Shown one piece after another: positions 1 to 7,847 of a DNA stretch of 37,331 bases (position 1 is its first letter; every line of letters begins with the position of its first letter). Under the pieces are notes generated by a model. It saw only the letters and a list, made by a program, of their open reading frames with translations, was not told where the DNA came from and made no database searches. Where the stretch lies: positions 1 through 37,331 of the forward strand of contig NZ_JFJZ01000044.1 in the NCBI RefSeq assembly GCF_002115825.1, read 5' to 3'. The translations under genes and the position numbers were made by a program. The DNA comes from Thalassospira sp. MCCC 1A01428 (lineage in GTDB: Bacteria > Pseudomonadota > Alphaproteobacteria > Rhodospirillales > Thalassospiraceae).

Positions 1-48
1 TGAAGGTTGCCAACTGATCTGATAGCGCCAATATTGGCCGTTGATGAC

Positions 49-88
49 AAAGCCTCCGACCGTTTTACGGTTCGGAGGCTTTGCTTTT
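49..88 (+). terminator. Rho-independent terminator of an upstream gene
   Basis: The arms 49-62 and 68-82 pair over 14 bp with one bulged base, around the loop ttttа-type stretch at 63-67, and the stem is followed by a T-rich tail (gctttt). The T-rich tail is only on the + strand, so it should end a + strand gene lying left of the window. The remaining stretch to 238 holds no gene I can recognise. Confidence 0.8.
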
Positions 89-238
89 GGCGAACCTGTC
101 AATCAGGAACTGCAGGTCCTAATAATAAATTTGATATTGGCTATAACACTGGTCGTTTGTGTTTCGTCCTTTTCATGAAGCCGGGCAGCTATTGGTTTTC
201 GGTGGGTGCCCCGCACGACGAAAAGGCAGGAATGTAAT

Positions 239-1000
239 ATGAAAATTGTTGTTATTGGTGGTACAGGGCTGATCGGTTCTAAAACCGTTGCCTTGCTGAA
301 AACTCGGGGCCATAGCGTGGTGGCGGCCTCGCCGGCGACGGGCGTTAATGCCTTTACGGGCGAAGGGTTGGACGCCGCCCTTGAAGGGGCGGAGGTCGTA
401 CTTGATCTTGCCAATTCGCCATCGTTTGAAGACGACGCGGCGATGGCATTTTTTAAAGCAGCAGGTGCAAACCTGTTGCGTGCCGAACAAGCTGCCGGGG
501 TGCGACACCATGTCGCCTTGTCCGTTGTGGGAACAAATAACCTGCAAGATAGTGGCTATTTCCGCGCCAAGCAGGCACAGGAAGACCTGATCAAGGCAGG
601 AACTATTCCCTTTACCATTATCCAGTCGACCCAGTTTTTCGAGTTTCTAGGCAGTATTGCCGGATCCGCATTTGATGGCGAGGCTGTTCGATTGTCCAAT
701 GCGCTGGTTCAACCCATTACATCGCAGGATGTCGCGACGGCGGTTGCCCGTGTGGCACTTGCTGCCCCGACCAATGGCACGGTTGAAATTGCGGGACCGC
801 AGCAATTTGGTCTGTGCGAACTGGTTGAACGCTATCTTGGCTGTATGGGCGATGTCCGCCCGGTGATCTGTGATCCGCATGCGCCATATTTCGGCGTGGT
901 GTTAAGCGAACATTCGCTTGTTCCGGGCACGGGGGCATCATTGGGCCAAACCACATTTGAAAAATGGCTGGGGCAATCAGTGCTGGCAAAAAGCGCGTAA
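239..1000 (+). CDS. NmrA-like / atypical SDR NAD(P)-binding protein
   Basis: The 253-residue protein begins with a Rossmann strand and the glycine motif GGTGLIG at residues 7-13, the dinucleotide-binding signature of NmrA-like and atypical short-chain dehydrogenases. No SDR catalytic YxxxK pair is obvious, so it may be a redox-sensing or substrate-binding protein rather than an oxidoreductase. A longer frame starts at 206, but the ATG at 239 is preferred: it has an AGGA ribosome site eight bases upstream and puts the Rossmann strand at the N-terminus, as in the family. The exported cupin gene starts 20 bases downstream on the same strand, so the two are probably co-transcribed. The substrate cannot be deduced. 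The family call is firm, the function open. Confidence 0.85.
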   Translation: MKIVVIGGTGLIGSKTVALLKTRGHSVVAASPATGVNAFTGEGLDAALEGAEVVLDLANSPSFEDDAAMAFFKAAGANLLRAEQAAGVRHHVALSVVGTNNLQDSGYFRAKQAQEDLIKAGTIPFTIIQSTQFFEFLGSIAGSAFDGEAVRLSNALVQPITSQDVATAVARVALAAPTNGTVEIAGPQQFGLCELVERYLGCMGDVRPVICDPHAPYFGVVLSEHSLVPGTGASLGQTTFEKWLGQSVLAKSA

Positions 1001-1020
1001 CAGGAAAACGGAACACGATA

Positions 1021-1440
1021 ATGATCAAACAAATGATGACTGCGGTGGTTCTGTTTGGAGCCGTCTTGGTACCAGGTGCGGTACAAGCCAGCGATGCGCC
1101 AAGTGAACAGGCCAAAATCACGGTGGTTTACGATCATAAACTACCCAATGTACCGGGCAAAAGCCTGAAAGGTGTTTTGGTGGAATATGGCCCGGGTGGA
1201 TCATCACCAGCCCATACCCATCCGTCATCGGCCTTTATTTATGCAACGGTTCTGACGTGTGCGATTACAAGCCAGGTTAATGGCGGACCGATAACAACAT
1301 ACCATGCAGGGGAAAATTTTTCGGAAAACCCCGGCGATCACCATAGTGTCAGTGCCAATGCCAGCGACAGTGAACCGGCAAGTTTGCTGGCCGTTTTTGT
1401 TGTTGATAGCGACGAGAAAACGCTAACAACACCGGAATAA
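1021..1440 (+). CDS. Small secreted cupin-domain protein
   Basis: This 139-residue protein starts with a typical Sec signal peptide: a Lys near the start, a hydrophobic core, and a VQA-S cleavage site near residue 23. The mature part is a single cupin barrel. Motif 1 is visible as G-P-G-G-S-S-P-A-H-T-H-P and motif 2 as E-N-P-G-D-H-H, which supply His metal ligands. Small periplasmic cupins of this kind are mostly of unknown function; dioxygenase, isomerase and binding roles occur in the superfamily. The start at 1021 is chosen over an in-frame ATG at 964 because it puts the signal peptide at the N-terminus and has a ggaac ribosome site seven bases upstream. It follows the NmrA-like gene directly and is followed by a terminator. 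Confidence 0.85.
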   Translation: MIKQMMTAVVLFGAVLVPGAVQASDAPSEQAKITVVYDHKLPNVPGKSLKGVLVEYGPGGSSPAHTHPSSAFIYATVLTCAITSQVNGGPITTYHAGENFSENPGDHHSVSANASDSEPASLLAVFVVDSDEKTLTTPE

Positions 1441-1457
1441 TCAGTCATTTTTTTAAG

Positions 1458-1494
1458 CAGGTGGTTTGCTCGCGCGGGGCGCGCCACCTGTTTT
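1458..1494 (+). terminator. Terminator after the cupin gene
   Basis: CAGGTGG (1458-1464) pairs with CCACCTG (1484-1490). The interior is GC-rich and can pair further, and TTTT follows directly. It lies 18 bases after the cupin stop codon, between convergent genes. On the minus strand no T-tail follows, so it serves the + strand unit. Confidence 0.75.
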
Positions 1495-1516
1495 CATGGC
1501 AGCGAAATTACACAAA

Positions 1517-2314
1517 TCAGGCCCAGCCTAACCGGCTTTCAATGCGTTTGGCGCTGTCTTTTACCAGTTTGATCAGGTCCGGTTCGTTCTGATTGACCTT
1601 GATATCGGGTACTACGATGGAAATTGTGGCAAGGCATTCGCCGTCCGGGTTGCAAACCGGTGATGCGATGCAGGCGACGGAAAAATCAGATTCACCAGCT
1701 TGAATGGAAAGCCGGTCAGACAAGGCACGGGCTGCCTTTTGCGACAGGGTAACGGGATCAACTTCTGCCCGCCCGGTTGGCGAGTTTTTGGCACAGCGCC
1801 TAAAAATTTCAACCTGTTCATTCTCGGCAAGATGCCCGACCAGCAAGCGCCCCGATGCCGTCCAGTTTAACGGGGTGCGCGTCCCCACCCGCGATGTTAC
1901 CTGAAAATGGTCACGGCCTTCTTCCATTGCCAAAACCACCATCATGTCGTTATCGCGACCGCATATTTGCACGGTTTCACCCGATTTTTGCGCCAGTTCG
2001 TGCATTTCGGCATTGGCCACACCTAACAGGTCCAACCGGCGCGAATAGGTAAGGCCGTAATAATACAGGCGCGGGCCCAGCCATAATGCGCCGTCATTCT
2101 GGCGAATTAGCAGGTTTTTGCCGACCAGATCCTCGACAATGGTGTAGATGGTCGATAGGGGCGCACCAATGCCGTGCGCTATTTCATAGGCGGTGGTCGG
2201 TTTTTCGGCTGCTTGCAAAAAATCCAGAATCTGGAGGATGCGGTCAATGCCACTGGTGCGCGACCGGCGTTTGGGCGCGGCTATCGCGGTATCCTTCATG
2301 GCGACTGACGGCAT
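1517..2314 (-). CDS. IclR-family transcriptional regulator (operon 1)
   Basis: The 265-residue protein has an N-terminal winged helix-turn-helix (about residues 22-85; the recognition region reads APLSTIYTIVEDL) and a C-terminal IclR effector domain with the conserved stretch GESDFSVACIASPV near residue 210. IclR proteins bind small metabolites and control catabolic or transport operons, as repressor or activator. A GGAGG ribosome site lies five bases before the ATG. It is the last gene of the leftward unit, 51 bases after the PLP-enzyme gene, so its own level would rise with the operon. The natural inference is that it senses the compound imported or degraded by operon 1. The ligand is unknown. 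Confidence 0.9.
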   Translation of the reverse strand: MPSVAMKDTAIAAPKRRSRTSGIDRILQILDFLQAAEKPTTAYEIAHGIGAPLSTIYTIVEDLVGKNLLIRQNDGALWLGPRLYYYGLTYSRRLDLLGVANAEMHELAQKSGETVQICGRDNDMMVVLAMEEGRDHFQVTSRVGTRTPLNWTASGRLLVGHLAENEQVEIFRRCAKNSPTGRAEVDPVTLSQKAARALSDRLSIQAGESDFSVACIASPVCNPDGECLATISIVVPDIKVNQNEPDLIKLVKDSAKRIESRLGWA

Positions 2315-2365
2315 TTTGTCCTCCTGATCCGGTTTTGTTTATCGTTTATAACTAGCGGTAATTTA

Positions 2366-3562
2366 TCAGTCAGGCCAGTTCAGGATCGCCCTTTCCTTGT
2401 TTAACGTCCGCTCTTCAAACGGTGTTGCAATAAGGTCGTTGGATTTTTGGGCAATATCTAGTTCTTCGGCCAGGCGGGCGGCGACAATTTGTTCCTGGTC
2501 CGGCTGCAAATTGCAGGGATCAAGGAAGAAATAGCCATGTTCAACTTCATGATCGCGGGCAACAATGGGCTGCGCCCCCTTTGCCAGCCGGTCGACCAGA
2601 TCCCACGCGGTGATGTGGGCGGCGACACGATCAATATCGATGCGTAAACGGTCCAGCGGGTTGTGGGTGGGGTCTGGCGTAATGCGAACCGATACACCGG
2701 GGCGACCGTTTAAGGTTGCGTACCATAAATCAAGGGCACGTTTTTCCCGGGCACGAATGGCAGCATGGTCGCGGGTTTTCCAGGCTTCCAGCGCGGCAAT
2801 GGCCCCGGCAATGCCTTCCTTGCCCACTTTCATACCCCGGCCAATGCCGCGGTTTTGCAGGTAAATATTGCGCACAATATCTTTACGGCCCGCAACAATG
2901 CCCGATGTTGGCCCGCCCAAAAATTTATGCCCGGAATACAGAACAATATCCGCGCCATCACGGATAAAGCCGGTTAAATCATATTCGGACGCGGCATCGA
3001 CAATAACCGGAACATTATGTTCATGCGCGACAGCCGCAAAGGTTTTGAAAGGGATTTGCCCGTATTCGACCGTGTGGTGCGACACAACATATAAGGCCGC
3101 CAGTGTATTTTCATTAATCGCACTGGCAAGATGAAAGGCTGACGCGCTGGTGGCTTGACCGATGGGCACAACACGCGCGCCGGATAAACGCACAGCCTGA
3201 TCGACCGGAGCACCATAATTGACCATATGGCCCATCTGCATAATGACATCGGATTTGGGGCCAACATGATTTGGCAATTGTTCAATCGCGCCCAGATCAT
3301 TTCCGGTCATAAGGGCTGCAATTGAAAGCGTGATACCGGCTGAGCATGATGCTGTGATAAACCCGCATTCGGCCCCGGTCAGTTCGGCAATGGTTTTGCT
3401 GGCCCGGCGTTGTAAATCATCAATTTCAACAAAATTACCCAGAATATCGGCAATCGATTGAATGGATTGTTGCCCGACGATAGAGGCACCAAGGCCCGTC
3501 ATGGTGCCCGACGCATTGATAACGTGGCGCAAGTTCAGTTTTGCAAGAATATCAGCTGACAT
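2366..3562 (-). CDS. SelA/DgaE-fold PLP-dependent enzyme, probable ammonia-lyase type
   Basis: This 398-residue fold-type I PLP protein resembles the SelA / D-glucosaminate-6-phosphate ammonia-lyase (DgaE) group. The N-terminus carries the motif NASGT; V-I-V-D-A-A at about 187-191 holds Asp189, expected to contact the PLP ring nitrogen; and SGHKFLGGPTSG places the Schiff-base lysine at Lys213. A selenocysteine synthase role is unlikely, because the protein is shorter than usual SelA and sits in a transport/catabolic operon with no selB or selC. DgaE-like enzymes remove ammonia from amino-sugar acids by beta-elimination, so a dehydratase/lyase role on an amino acid or amino-sugar acid is the best guess. 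It lies 11 bases downstream of a RidA gene, a natural partner for an imine-releasing PLP lyase. The exact substrate is not determinable. Confidence 0.8.
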   Translation of the reverse strand: MSADILAKLNLRHVINASGTMTGLGASIVGQQSIQSIADILGNFVEIDDLQRRASKTIAELTGAECGFITASCSAGITLSIAALMTGNDLGAIEQLPNHVGPKSDVIMQMGHMVNYGAPVDQAVRLSGARVVPIGQATSASAFHLASAINENTLAALYVVSHHTVEYGQIPFKTFAAVAHEHNVPVIVDAASEYDLTGFIRDGADIVLYSGHKFLGGPTSGIVAGRKDIVRNIYLQNRGIGRGMKVGKEGIAGAIAALEAWKTRDHAAIRAREKRALDLWYATLNGRPGVSVRITPDPTHNPLDRLRIDIDRVAAHITAWDLVDRLAKGAQPIVARDHEVEHGYFFLDPCNLQPDQEQIVAARLAEELDIAQKSNDLIATPFEERTLNKERAILNWPD

Positions 3563-3573
3563 GATGGGTCCTG

Positions 3574-4065
3574 TTATTCGTCGTTAAGGGCAATGATGGC
3601 TTCAATTTCAACCGTGATCTGGTTGGGCAGCGACCCCATGCCAATGGCTGAACGGGCATGAACACCTTGCGGGCCAAATACATCGTTAAACAGGTCCGAA
3701 CAGCCGTTGATAACCGCCGGATGGTCGCAAAAATCAGGGGCAGCATTGACCATGCCCAGCAGTTTGACAACCCGTTTCACCCGCCCCAGATCGCCAAGAG
3801 CTTCCTGCATGACGGCGAGCAGATTGATCCCGGTCAGGCGGGCATCGGCATAGGCTTTTTCTATGCTAACATCAGCACCGACCTTACCTTTGCTGAGGTT
3901 GCCGCTGGTGTCTAACGGCCCTTGGCCCGAAAGAAACAAAAGGTTGCCTTCGCGCACATGGGTCACAAAATTGGCAATCGGGGCCGGGGCCGGGGGCAGG
4001 GTAATGCCCAGTTCGGCAAGGCGCTGGGCAGGGGTGTTGCCGGTTGTGGTGGAAATAGTCGACAT
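3574..4065 (-). CDS. RidA/YjgF-family imine deaminase
   Basis: The 163-residue protein is of the longer RidA subfamily: the core FLSGQGPLD, the A-x-x-x-N-L-L helix and a C-terminal segment ending VEIEAIIAL are visible. RidA proteins hydrolyse reactive enamine/imine intermediates (such as 2-aminoacrylate) released by PLP enzymes. An in-frame TTG lies three codons upstream (4074), but the ATG at 4065 is preferred because GGAG stands 12 bases before it and only three before the TTG. The next gene, 11 bases on, is a PLP-dependent lyase-like enzyme, which gives this RidA an obvious local client. The usual catalytic arginine of archetypal RidA was not located with certainty, so activity is inferred from family and context. 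Confidence 0.88.
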   Translation of the reverse strand: MSTISTTTGNTPAQRLAELGITLPPAPAPIANFVTHVREGNLLFLSGQGPLDTSGNLSKGKVGADVSIEKAYADARLTGINLLAVMQEALGDLGRVKRVVKLLGMVNAAPDFCDHPAVINGCSDLFNDVFGPQGVHARSAIGMGSLPNQITVEIEAIIALNDE

Positions 4066-4086
4066 ATTTAACAAAGGCTCCGTTTG

Positions 4087-4158
4087 GCGGATATTAATCG
4101 CGTTATAGTGTGGGCGTATAAACTGCCGGCTCTGTTTCGGACCGACGACGCGGATATT
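4087..4158. repeat. Direct repeat GCGGATATT, 63 bp period, before the RidA gene
   Basis: GCGGATATT occurs at 4087-4095 and again at 4150-4158, in the only sizeable gap (114 bases) of operon 1, between the second ATPase gene and the RidA gene. The 63-bp spacing is close to six helical turns, so both copies would face the same side of the DNA. They may be binding sites for a regulator of an internal promoter, but no convincing -35/-10 pair is visible. Confidence 0.35.
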
Positions 4159-4179
4159 TAAGGTATGTAAAACGTGAAT

Positions 4180-5091
4180 TTATGGGGCGGTATGCCGGTA
4201 AAAATGGTTTGGCCCTGCGGTTTTGATATGCGGATGCAGCTGTTTGGCCTGTTCGCGCACAGCGTTGACCGATGCAGGATCAAGGCGTGATTGCGGGTCG
4301 TCAAACCGGATTTCCGGGTTGGGCACGGCCGATAACAACATGCGGGTATAATCGTGCTGCGGGTTCGACAACACCGCATTAACGTCGCCCCATTCCAGAA
4401 TTTGCCCGCCATACATAACCATGATGTCCTCGGCCACATAATGGGCGGTGGCGACATCGTGGGTGATGTAAAGCAGGGCCAAACCCAGATCGCGTTTCAT
4501 GCGGTTTAACAGTTCCAGCACGCCCTGGCGCACTGAAACATCCAGCATCGATGTCGGTTCATCGGCGATAATAACCTTGGCACCAACGGCAAGGGTGCGC
4601 GCGATGTTGATGCGTTGGCGCTGCCCGCCCGAAAGGTCGTGCGGGTGTTTGGGGGCGACAATTTCCGGGTCCAGCTCGACCTGGCGCAACAGGGCATGAA
4701 CTTCGTCGGTGACGGCTTTGCCCTTTAAATCGCGGCGATAAAGTGCCAGCGGGCGGCGTAAATGATAGTCCACCGTATGGGCCGGGTTTAGCGATGCAAA
4801 CGGGTCCTGAAAGATCATTTGCACGTTTTTACGATATTGTTTCAACCCCTTGGGCGTGTTGTCGGTAACGGGGGCGCCATGAAACAAAAGCTGGCCTTCA
4901 TCGGCGATATATTCGCGCATGATGATGCGGGCGCAGGTGGTTTTGCCACTGCCGGATTCTCCGACCAGTGCCAGGGTGCGCCCACCCTTCAGGTCAAAGG
5001 ACAGGTCGTGGGCACCACGCACCTTGTGCGCGCCCAGATGAAAGGTTTTGCCAATGTTTTGCAGGCTAACGATGGCAGGGTTTGCGGTCAT
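4180..5091 (-). CDS. Peptide-type ABC transporter ATPase, OppF/DppF-like (operon 1)
   Basis: The 303-residue ATP-binding subunit has Walker A GESGSGKTT (residues 44-52), the ABC signature LSGGQRQR, Walker B VIIADEP and the H-loop THD. With its neighbour it would form the ATPase pair on the cytoplasmic face of a Dpp/Opp-family importer. The ATG at 5091 overlaps the stop of the preceding ATPase gene as ATGA, indicating translational coupling; a GTG at 5145 is possible but would overlap by more than 50 bases. The C-terminus lacks the Cys-rich oligopeptide-transporter tail that both ATPases of the second importer have. Confidence 0.93.
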   Translation of the reverse strand: MTANPAIVSLQNIGKTFHLGAHKVRGAHDLSFDLKGGRTLALVGESGSGKTTCARIIMREYIADEGQLLFHGAPVTDNTPKGLKQYRKNVQMIFQDPFASLNPAHTVDYHLRRPLALYRRDLKGKAVTDEVHALLRQVELDPEIVAPKHPHDLSGGQRQRINIARTLAVGAKVIIADEPTSMLDVSVRQGVLELLNRMKRDLGLALLYITHDVATAHYVAEDIMVMYGGQILEWGDVNAVLSNPQHDYTRMLLSAVPNPEIRFDDPQSRLDPASVNAVREQAKQLHPHIKTAGPNHFYRHTAP

Positions 5092-5903
5092 TGTGCGTTC
5101 TCCTGCCGAGGGGCGGGGGCGTGAAAGGACGGAAATGACGCCCACAGTTTTTTGGTGTAATCGTGTGTTGGTGCGCGGTAAATCTGATCCGCTGTGCCCT
5201 GTTCCACCAGTTTGCCATCCAGCATAATGCCGATGCGATCACAGAATTGCACCATCAGGCCCAGATCGTGGGTAATAAACAGCACTGAAAAACCCAGTTG
5301 CCGGCGCAGTTCATTAATGCGTTGCAAAATTTCGCGTTGAACCACGACATCAAGGGCGGTGGTGGGTTCGTCCATTACAATCAGTTTTGGTTCCAGCGCC
5401 AGGCAAATGGCGATCACAATGCGCTGGCGCATGCCGCCGGAAAACTGAAACGGATAATCGCGCATGCGGTCTGCCGGGATATCGACCAGTTTTAACAGTT
5501 CGGCACAGCGTTCGCGCGATTGCGCCTTGCTATAACCGCGATGGCGTTTCAGTAAATCGTGAAACTGGCTTTCAATACGCAAAACAGGGTTCAGCGAATT
5601 CATCGCACTTTGAAACACCATGGCGACTTCGTGCCAGCGAAACCGCGCGAGTTCATTCGCATCAAGGTCAAGCACATTGCGCCCTGCCACCATAATGTTA
5701 CCGCCACAAATTAATGCGGGGGGCTTGTGCAGACGGCTGATTGCAAAGGCAATGGTGCTTTTGCCACAGCCAGATTCCCCGGCCAGGCCAAAAACCTCGC
5801 CAGGGGCGACATCAAAGCTGACATGATCAACGGCGCGAAAGTCGGTTTTATCACCAACATATTCAATCGACAGATCCTGAACGGATAATAGCGGATTGTT
5901 CAC
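5088..5903 (-). CDS. Peptide-type ABC transporter ATPase, OppD/DppD-like (operon 1)
   Basis: The 271-residue ATP-binding protein shows Walker A GESGCGKST (42-50), signature FSGGMRQR, Walker B LIVMDEP and H-loop THD. It is short for an OppD/DppD subunit (usually about 320-330 residues) because it ends soon after the HDYTKKL segment and lacks the Cys-rich C-terminal extension. Translation probably starts at a GTG that overlaps the stop of the upstream permease gene (GTGA), and its own stop overlaps the next ATPase start (ATGA). The permease, OppD-like and OppF-like proteins are thus made as one coupled set. Confidence 0.93.
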   Translation of the reverse strand: MNNPLLSVQDLSIEYVGDKTDFRAVDHVSFDVAPGEVFGLAGESGCGKSTIAFAISRLHKPPALICGGNIMVAGRNVLDLDANELARFRWHEVAMVFQSAMNSLNPVLRIESQFHDLLKRHRGYSKAQSRERCAELLKLVDIPADRMRDYPFQFSGGMRQRIVIAICLALEPKLIVMDEPTTALDVVVQREILQRINELRRQLGFSVLFITHDLGLMVQFCDRIGIMLDGKLVEQGTADQIYRAPTHDYTKKLWASFPSFHAPAPRQENAQ

Positions 5904-6790
5904 AGGCTGCCCTCCCCGGCGCGAACGCGGCCAACCCAGCGCGCCAGCGAATTGCCGGTCCGCAAGCGTGGGTTGGCAACTTCGTCGATGGCAAAATTAA
6001 GCAGTGACAGGCCGGTTCCCAAAAAGACCAGGGCAAAGCAGGGGGTTAAAATATCCCACCATGCACCCACCTGAAGGGCCGACGCATTTTGTGCACTATA
6101 AAGCATCACGCCCCACGAAACGGCCTGCGGATCGCCCAGTCCTAAAAACTCAAGGGTGGCTTCGGTAATCACAGCAAAAACAACGCTGCCGATGAAATTG
6201 ATGCCGACAATCGACACCAGATTGGGAAAAATCTCGGCCGCCATAATGCGCCAGCCTGGTTCGCCCAGCATTTCAGCAGCTTTGACGAAATCCTTTTGTT
6301 TGATCGACAGGGTTTCGGCCCGCGTAACACGTGCGCCCCATGCCCAACTGGTGCCACCCAGAATAATGGCAATCACAACCGGGCTTGCCTGCCCGATAAA
6401 CGATGCCAGAACCAGCAAAAGCGGCAGGTTGGGCACAACAAGGACCATATTGGTCAAAAAACTGATGGCTTCATCAACCTTGCCACCCTTATAGCCTGCG
6501 GCAATGCCCATGATGGTGCCAACGGCCGTAATGATGAAACCGGCCCCAAAACCAACCGCCAGCGATGTGCGCGCGCCGTAAATCAGGCGTGAAAACACAT
6601 CCTGCCCAATGCGGGTGGTGCCCAGCCAATGGTCTGCATTGGGGGGTTGATGGGGCAGGCCAACGCGACGGGCAGGATCAAACCCGGTTAAAAGCGGGGC
6701 GGCAATGGCGGCCACTATAATAATTGCCAAAATCAGTAAACCCGTCAGGGCCTTTTTGTTGCGCAAAAGCCCTAAAATAACGTTTTTCAT
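5900..6790 (-). CDS. Peptide-type ABC transporter permease, OppC/DppC-like (operon 1)
   Basis: The 296-residue inner-membrane permease has an N-terminal hydrophobic anchor (ALTGLLILAIIIVAAIAAPL), the OppC-type periplasmic segment with HWLGTTRIGQDVFSRLIYGAR, several further membrane helices, and a cytoplasmic coupling (EAA) loop around KAAEMLGEPGWRIMAAEIFP. This architecture marks the second permease of Dpp/Opp importers. The longer frame begins at 6841, but ATG 6790 gives the expected N-terminus and stands one base after the stop of the other permease gene. Confidence 0.93.
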   Translation of the reverse strand: MKNVILGLLRNKKALTGLLILAIIIVAAIAAPLLTGFDPARRVGLPHQPPNADHWLGTTRIGQDVFSRLIYGARTSLAVGFGAGFIITAVGTIMGIAAGYKGGKVDEAISFLTNMVLVVPNLPLLLVLASFIGQASPVVIAIILGGTSWAWGARVTRAETLSIKQKDFVKAAEMLGEPGWRIMAAEIFPNLVSIVGINFIGSVVFAVITEATLEFLGLGDPQAVSWGVMLYSAQNASALQVGAWWDILTPCFALVFLGTGLSLLNFAIDEVANPRLRTGNSLARWVGRVRAGEGSL

Positions 6791-6791
6791 T

Positions 6792-7769
6792 TCAGGCTCT
6801 CCGCAATCGGGGATCAAGCAGAACGTAGCTGACATCGACAATGAAATTGGCGGTTAACATTGCCAGTGTCATAATCAGCAACTGCCCTTGAATAACAGGG
6901 TAATCACGGGCCAGAATGGCGTGATAAAGCGTGTTGCCCAGGCCGGGATAGTTAAAGACGACTTCGGTCACAAGCGACCCGCCCAGAACCGTGCCAATGG
7001 CAATTGCCAGGCCCGACACCGTTGGAAGCAGGGCATTTCGTGCGGCATACCAGAACATGACCGTGCGGTCCGACAAGCCCTTGGCCCGGCCCATGGTGAT
7101 GTAATCTTCGCCCAAAAGGTTGATCATGTTGTTGCGCATGGTAACAACAAACCCGCCTGTCAGCACAATGGACAGGGTGATGATGGGCAAAATGGCGTGA
7201 TAAATAACGCTGCTGATATATTCAAACGAAAATGCCGGGTCCAGTGCCGGGGCGGCGGCATAGCCGGTGGGAAACCAGCCCAGGGTGAAGCCGAAAAAAT
7301 AAAGGGCGACCAGCGACGTCACCATCGCAGGAACCGACGTTGCGACAATGGCGGATACGGAAAAGATGACGTCAAATTTGCTGCCGCGTCGCCAGGCGGC
7401 AACGATGCCCAACATGGTGCCCAGCGTAAAGCTGATCAATGTCGCCGTGCCCATTAGGCCAACCGTCCACACCAGCGCGCGTCCCAGCACCTCGTTGACG
7501 GAAAGCGGGAAATATTTGATCGACAGGCCAAGGTCACCGGTAAAAATACTGGCAAGATATGTCAGGTATTGCTGCCATAACGGGGCATCGACAAAGCCGA
7601 AAGTCAGTTTCAGGGCCTCAAGATTTTCTGGTGACAGGGTGCTTCCTGCGCTGGAAAACATGATCTGGATCGGGTCACCCGGCAAAAGGCGGGGCAGAAA
7701 AAAATTGATGGTCGCCGCCGCAATGAAGGCTGCCAGATAAAAACATAATCGCCGAAGCAGAAAAACCAT
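6792..7769 (-). CDS. Peptide-type ABC transporter permease, OppB/DppB-like (operon 1)
   Basis: The 325-residue integral membrane protein has the OppB/DppB plan: a first helix directly after the start (LCFYLAAFIAAATINFFLP), the conserved R-L-L-P-G-D-P segment, and an EAA loop at GRAKGLSDRTVMFWYAARNA followed by LLP. It ends with the family's typical Y-x-x-L-D-P-R-L-R. The start at 7769 has AGAGG five bases upstream and is preferred to an extension to 7835 that would run through the intergenic hairpin. It is separated from the binding-protein gene by 78 bases containing a strong stem-loop. Confidence 0.93.
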   Translation of the reverse strand: MVFLLRRLCFYLAAFIAAATINFFLPRLLPGDPIQIMFSSAGSTLSPENLEALKLTFGFVDAPLWQQYLTYLASIFTGDLGLSIKYFPLSVNEVLGRALVWTVGLMGTATLISFTLGTMLGIVAAWRRGSKFDVIFSVSAIVATSVPAMVTSLVALYFFGFTLGWFPTGYAAAPALDPAFSFEYISSVIYHAILPIITLSIVLTGGFVVTMRNNMINLLGEDYITMGRAKGLSDRTVMFWYAARNALLPTVSGLAIAIGTVLGGSLVTEVVFNYPGLGNTLYHAILARDYPVIQGQLLIMTLAMLTANFIVDVSYVLLDPRLRRA

Positions 7770-7792
7770 TGGAACCTCTGAAACTGTAAGTA

Positions 7793-7828
7793 TCGCGGGC
7801 TGCCTGGGGAGGAGGCGGCAGCCCGCGA
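7793..7828 (-). other. Intercistronic stem-loop between binding-protein and permease genes
   Basis: TCGCGGGCTGCC (7793-7804) and GGCAGCCCGCGA (7817-7828) are perfect 12-bp complements around a 12-base loop. No T-tail follows on the minus strand, so it is not a standard terminator. By analogy with other importer operons it probably blocks 3' exonucleases and protects the binding-protein mRNA, or partly attenuates transcription, so that more binding protein than permease is made. Confidence 0.75.
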
Positions 7829-7847
7829 CGATCATTGCGAAGCGGTT

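Noticed and set aside
2366..3562. Selenocysteine synthase (selA)
   Set aside because: The fold matches, but the protein is shorter than usual SelA, no selB, selC or selD is nearby, and the operon context is transport and catabolism.
6888..7457. 189-codon open frame on the + strand
   Set aside because: It is antisense to the operon 1 permease gene. Its many Gln, Asn, Gly and Arg residues are what the reverse complement of membrane-helix codons gives.
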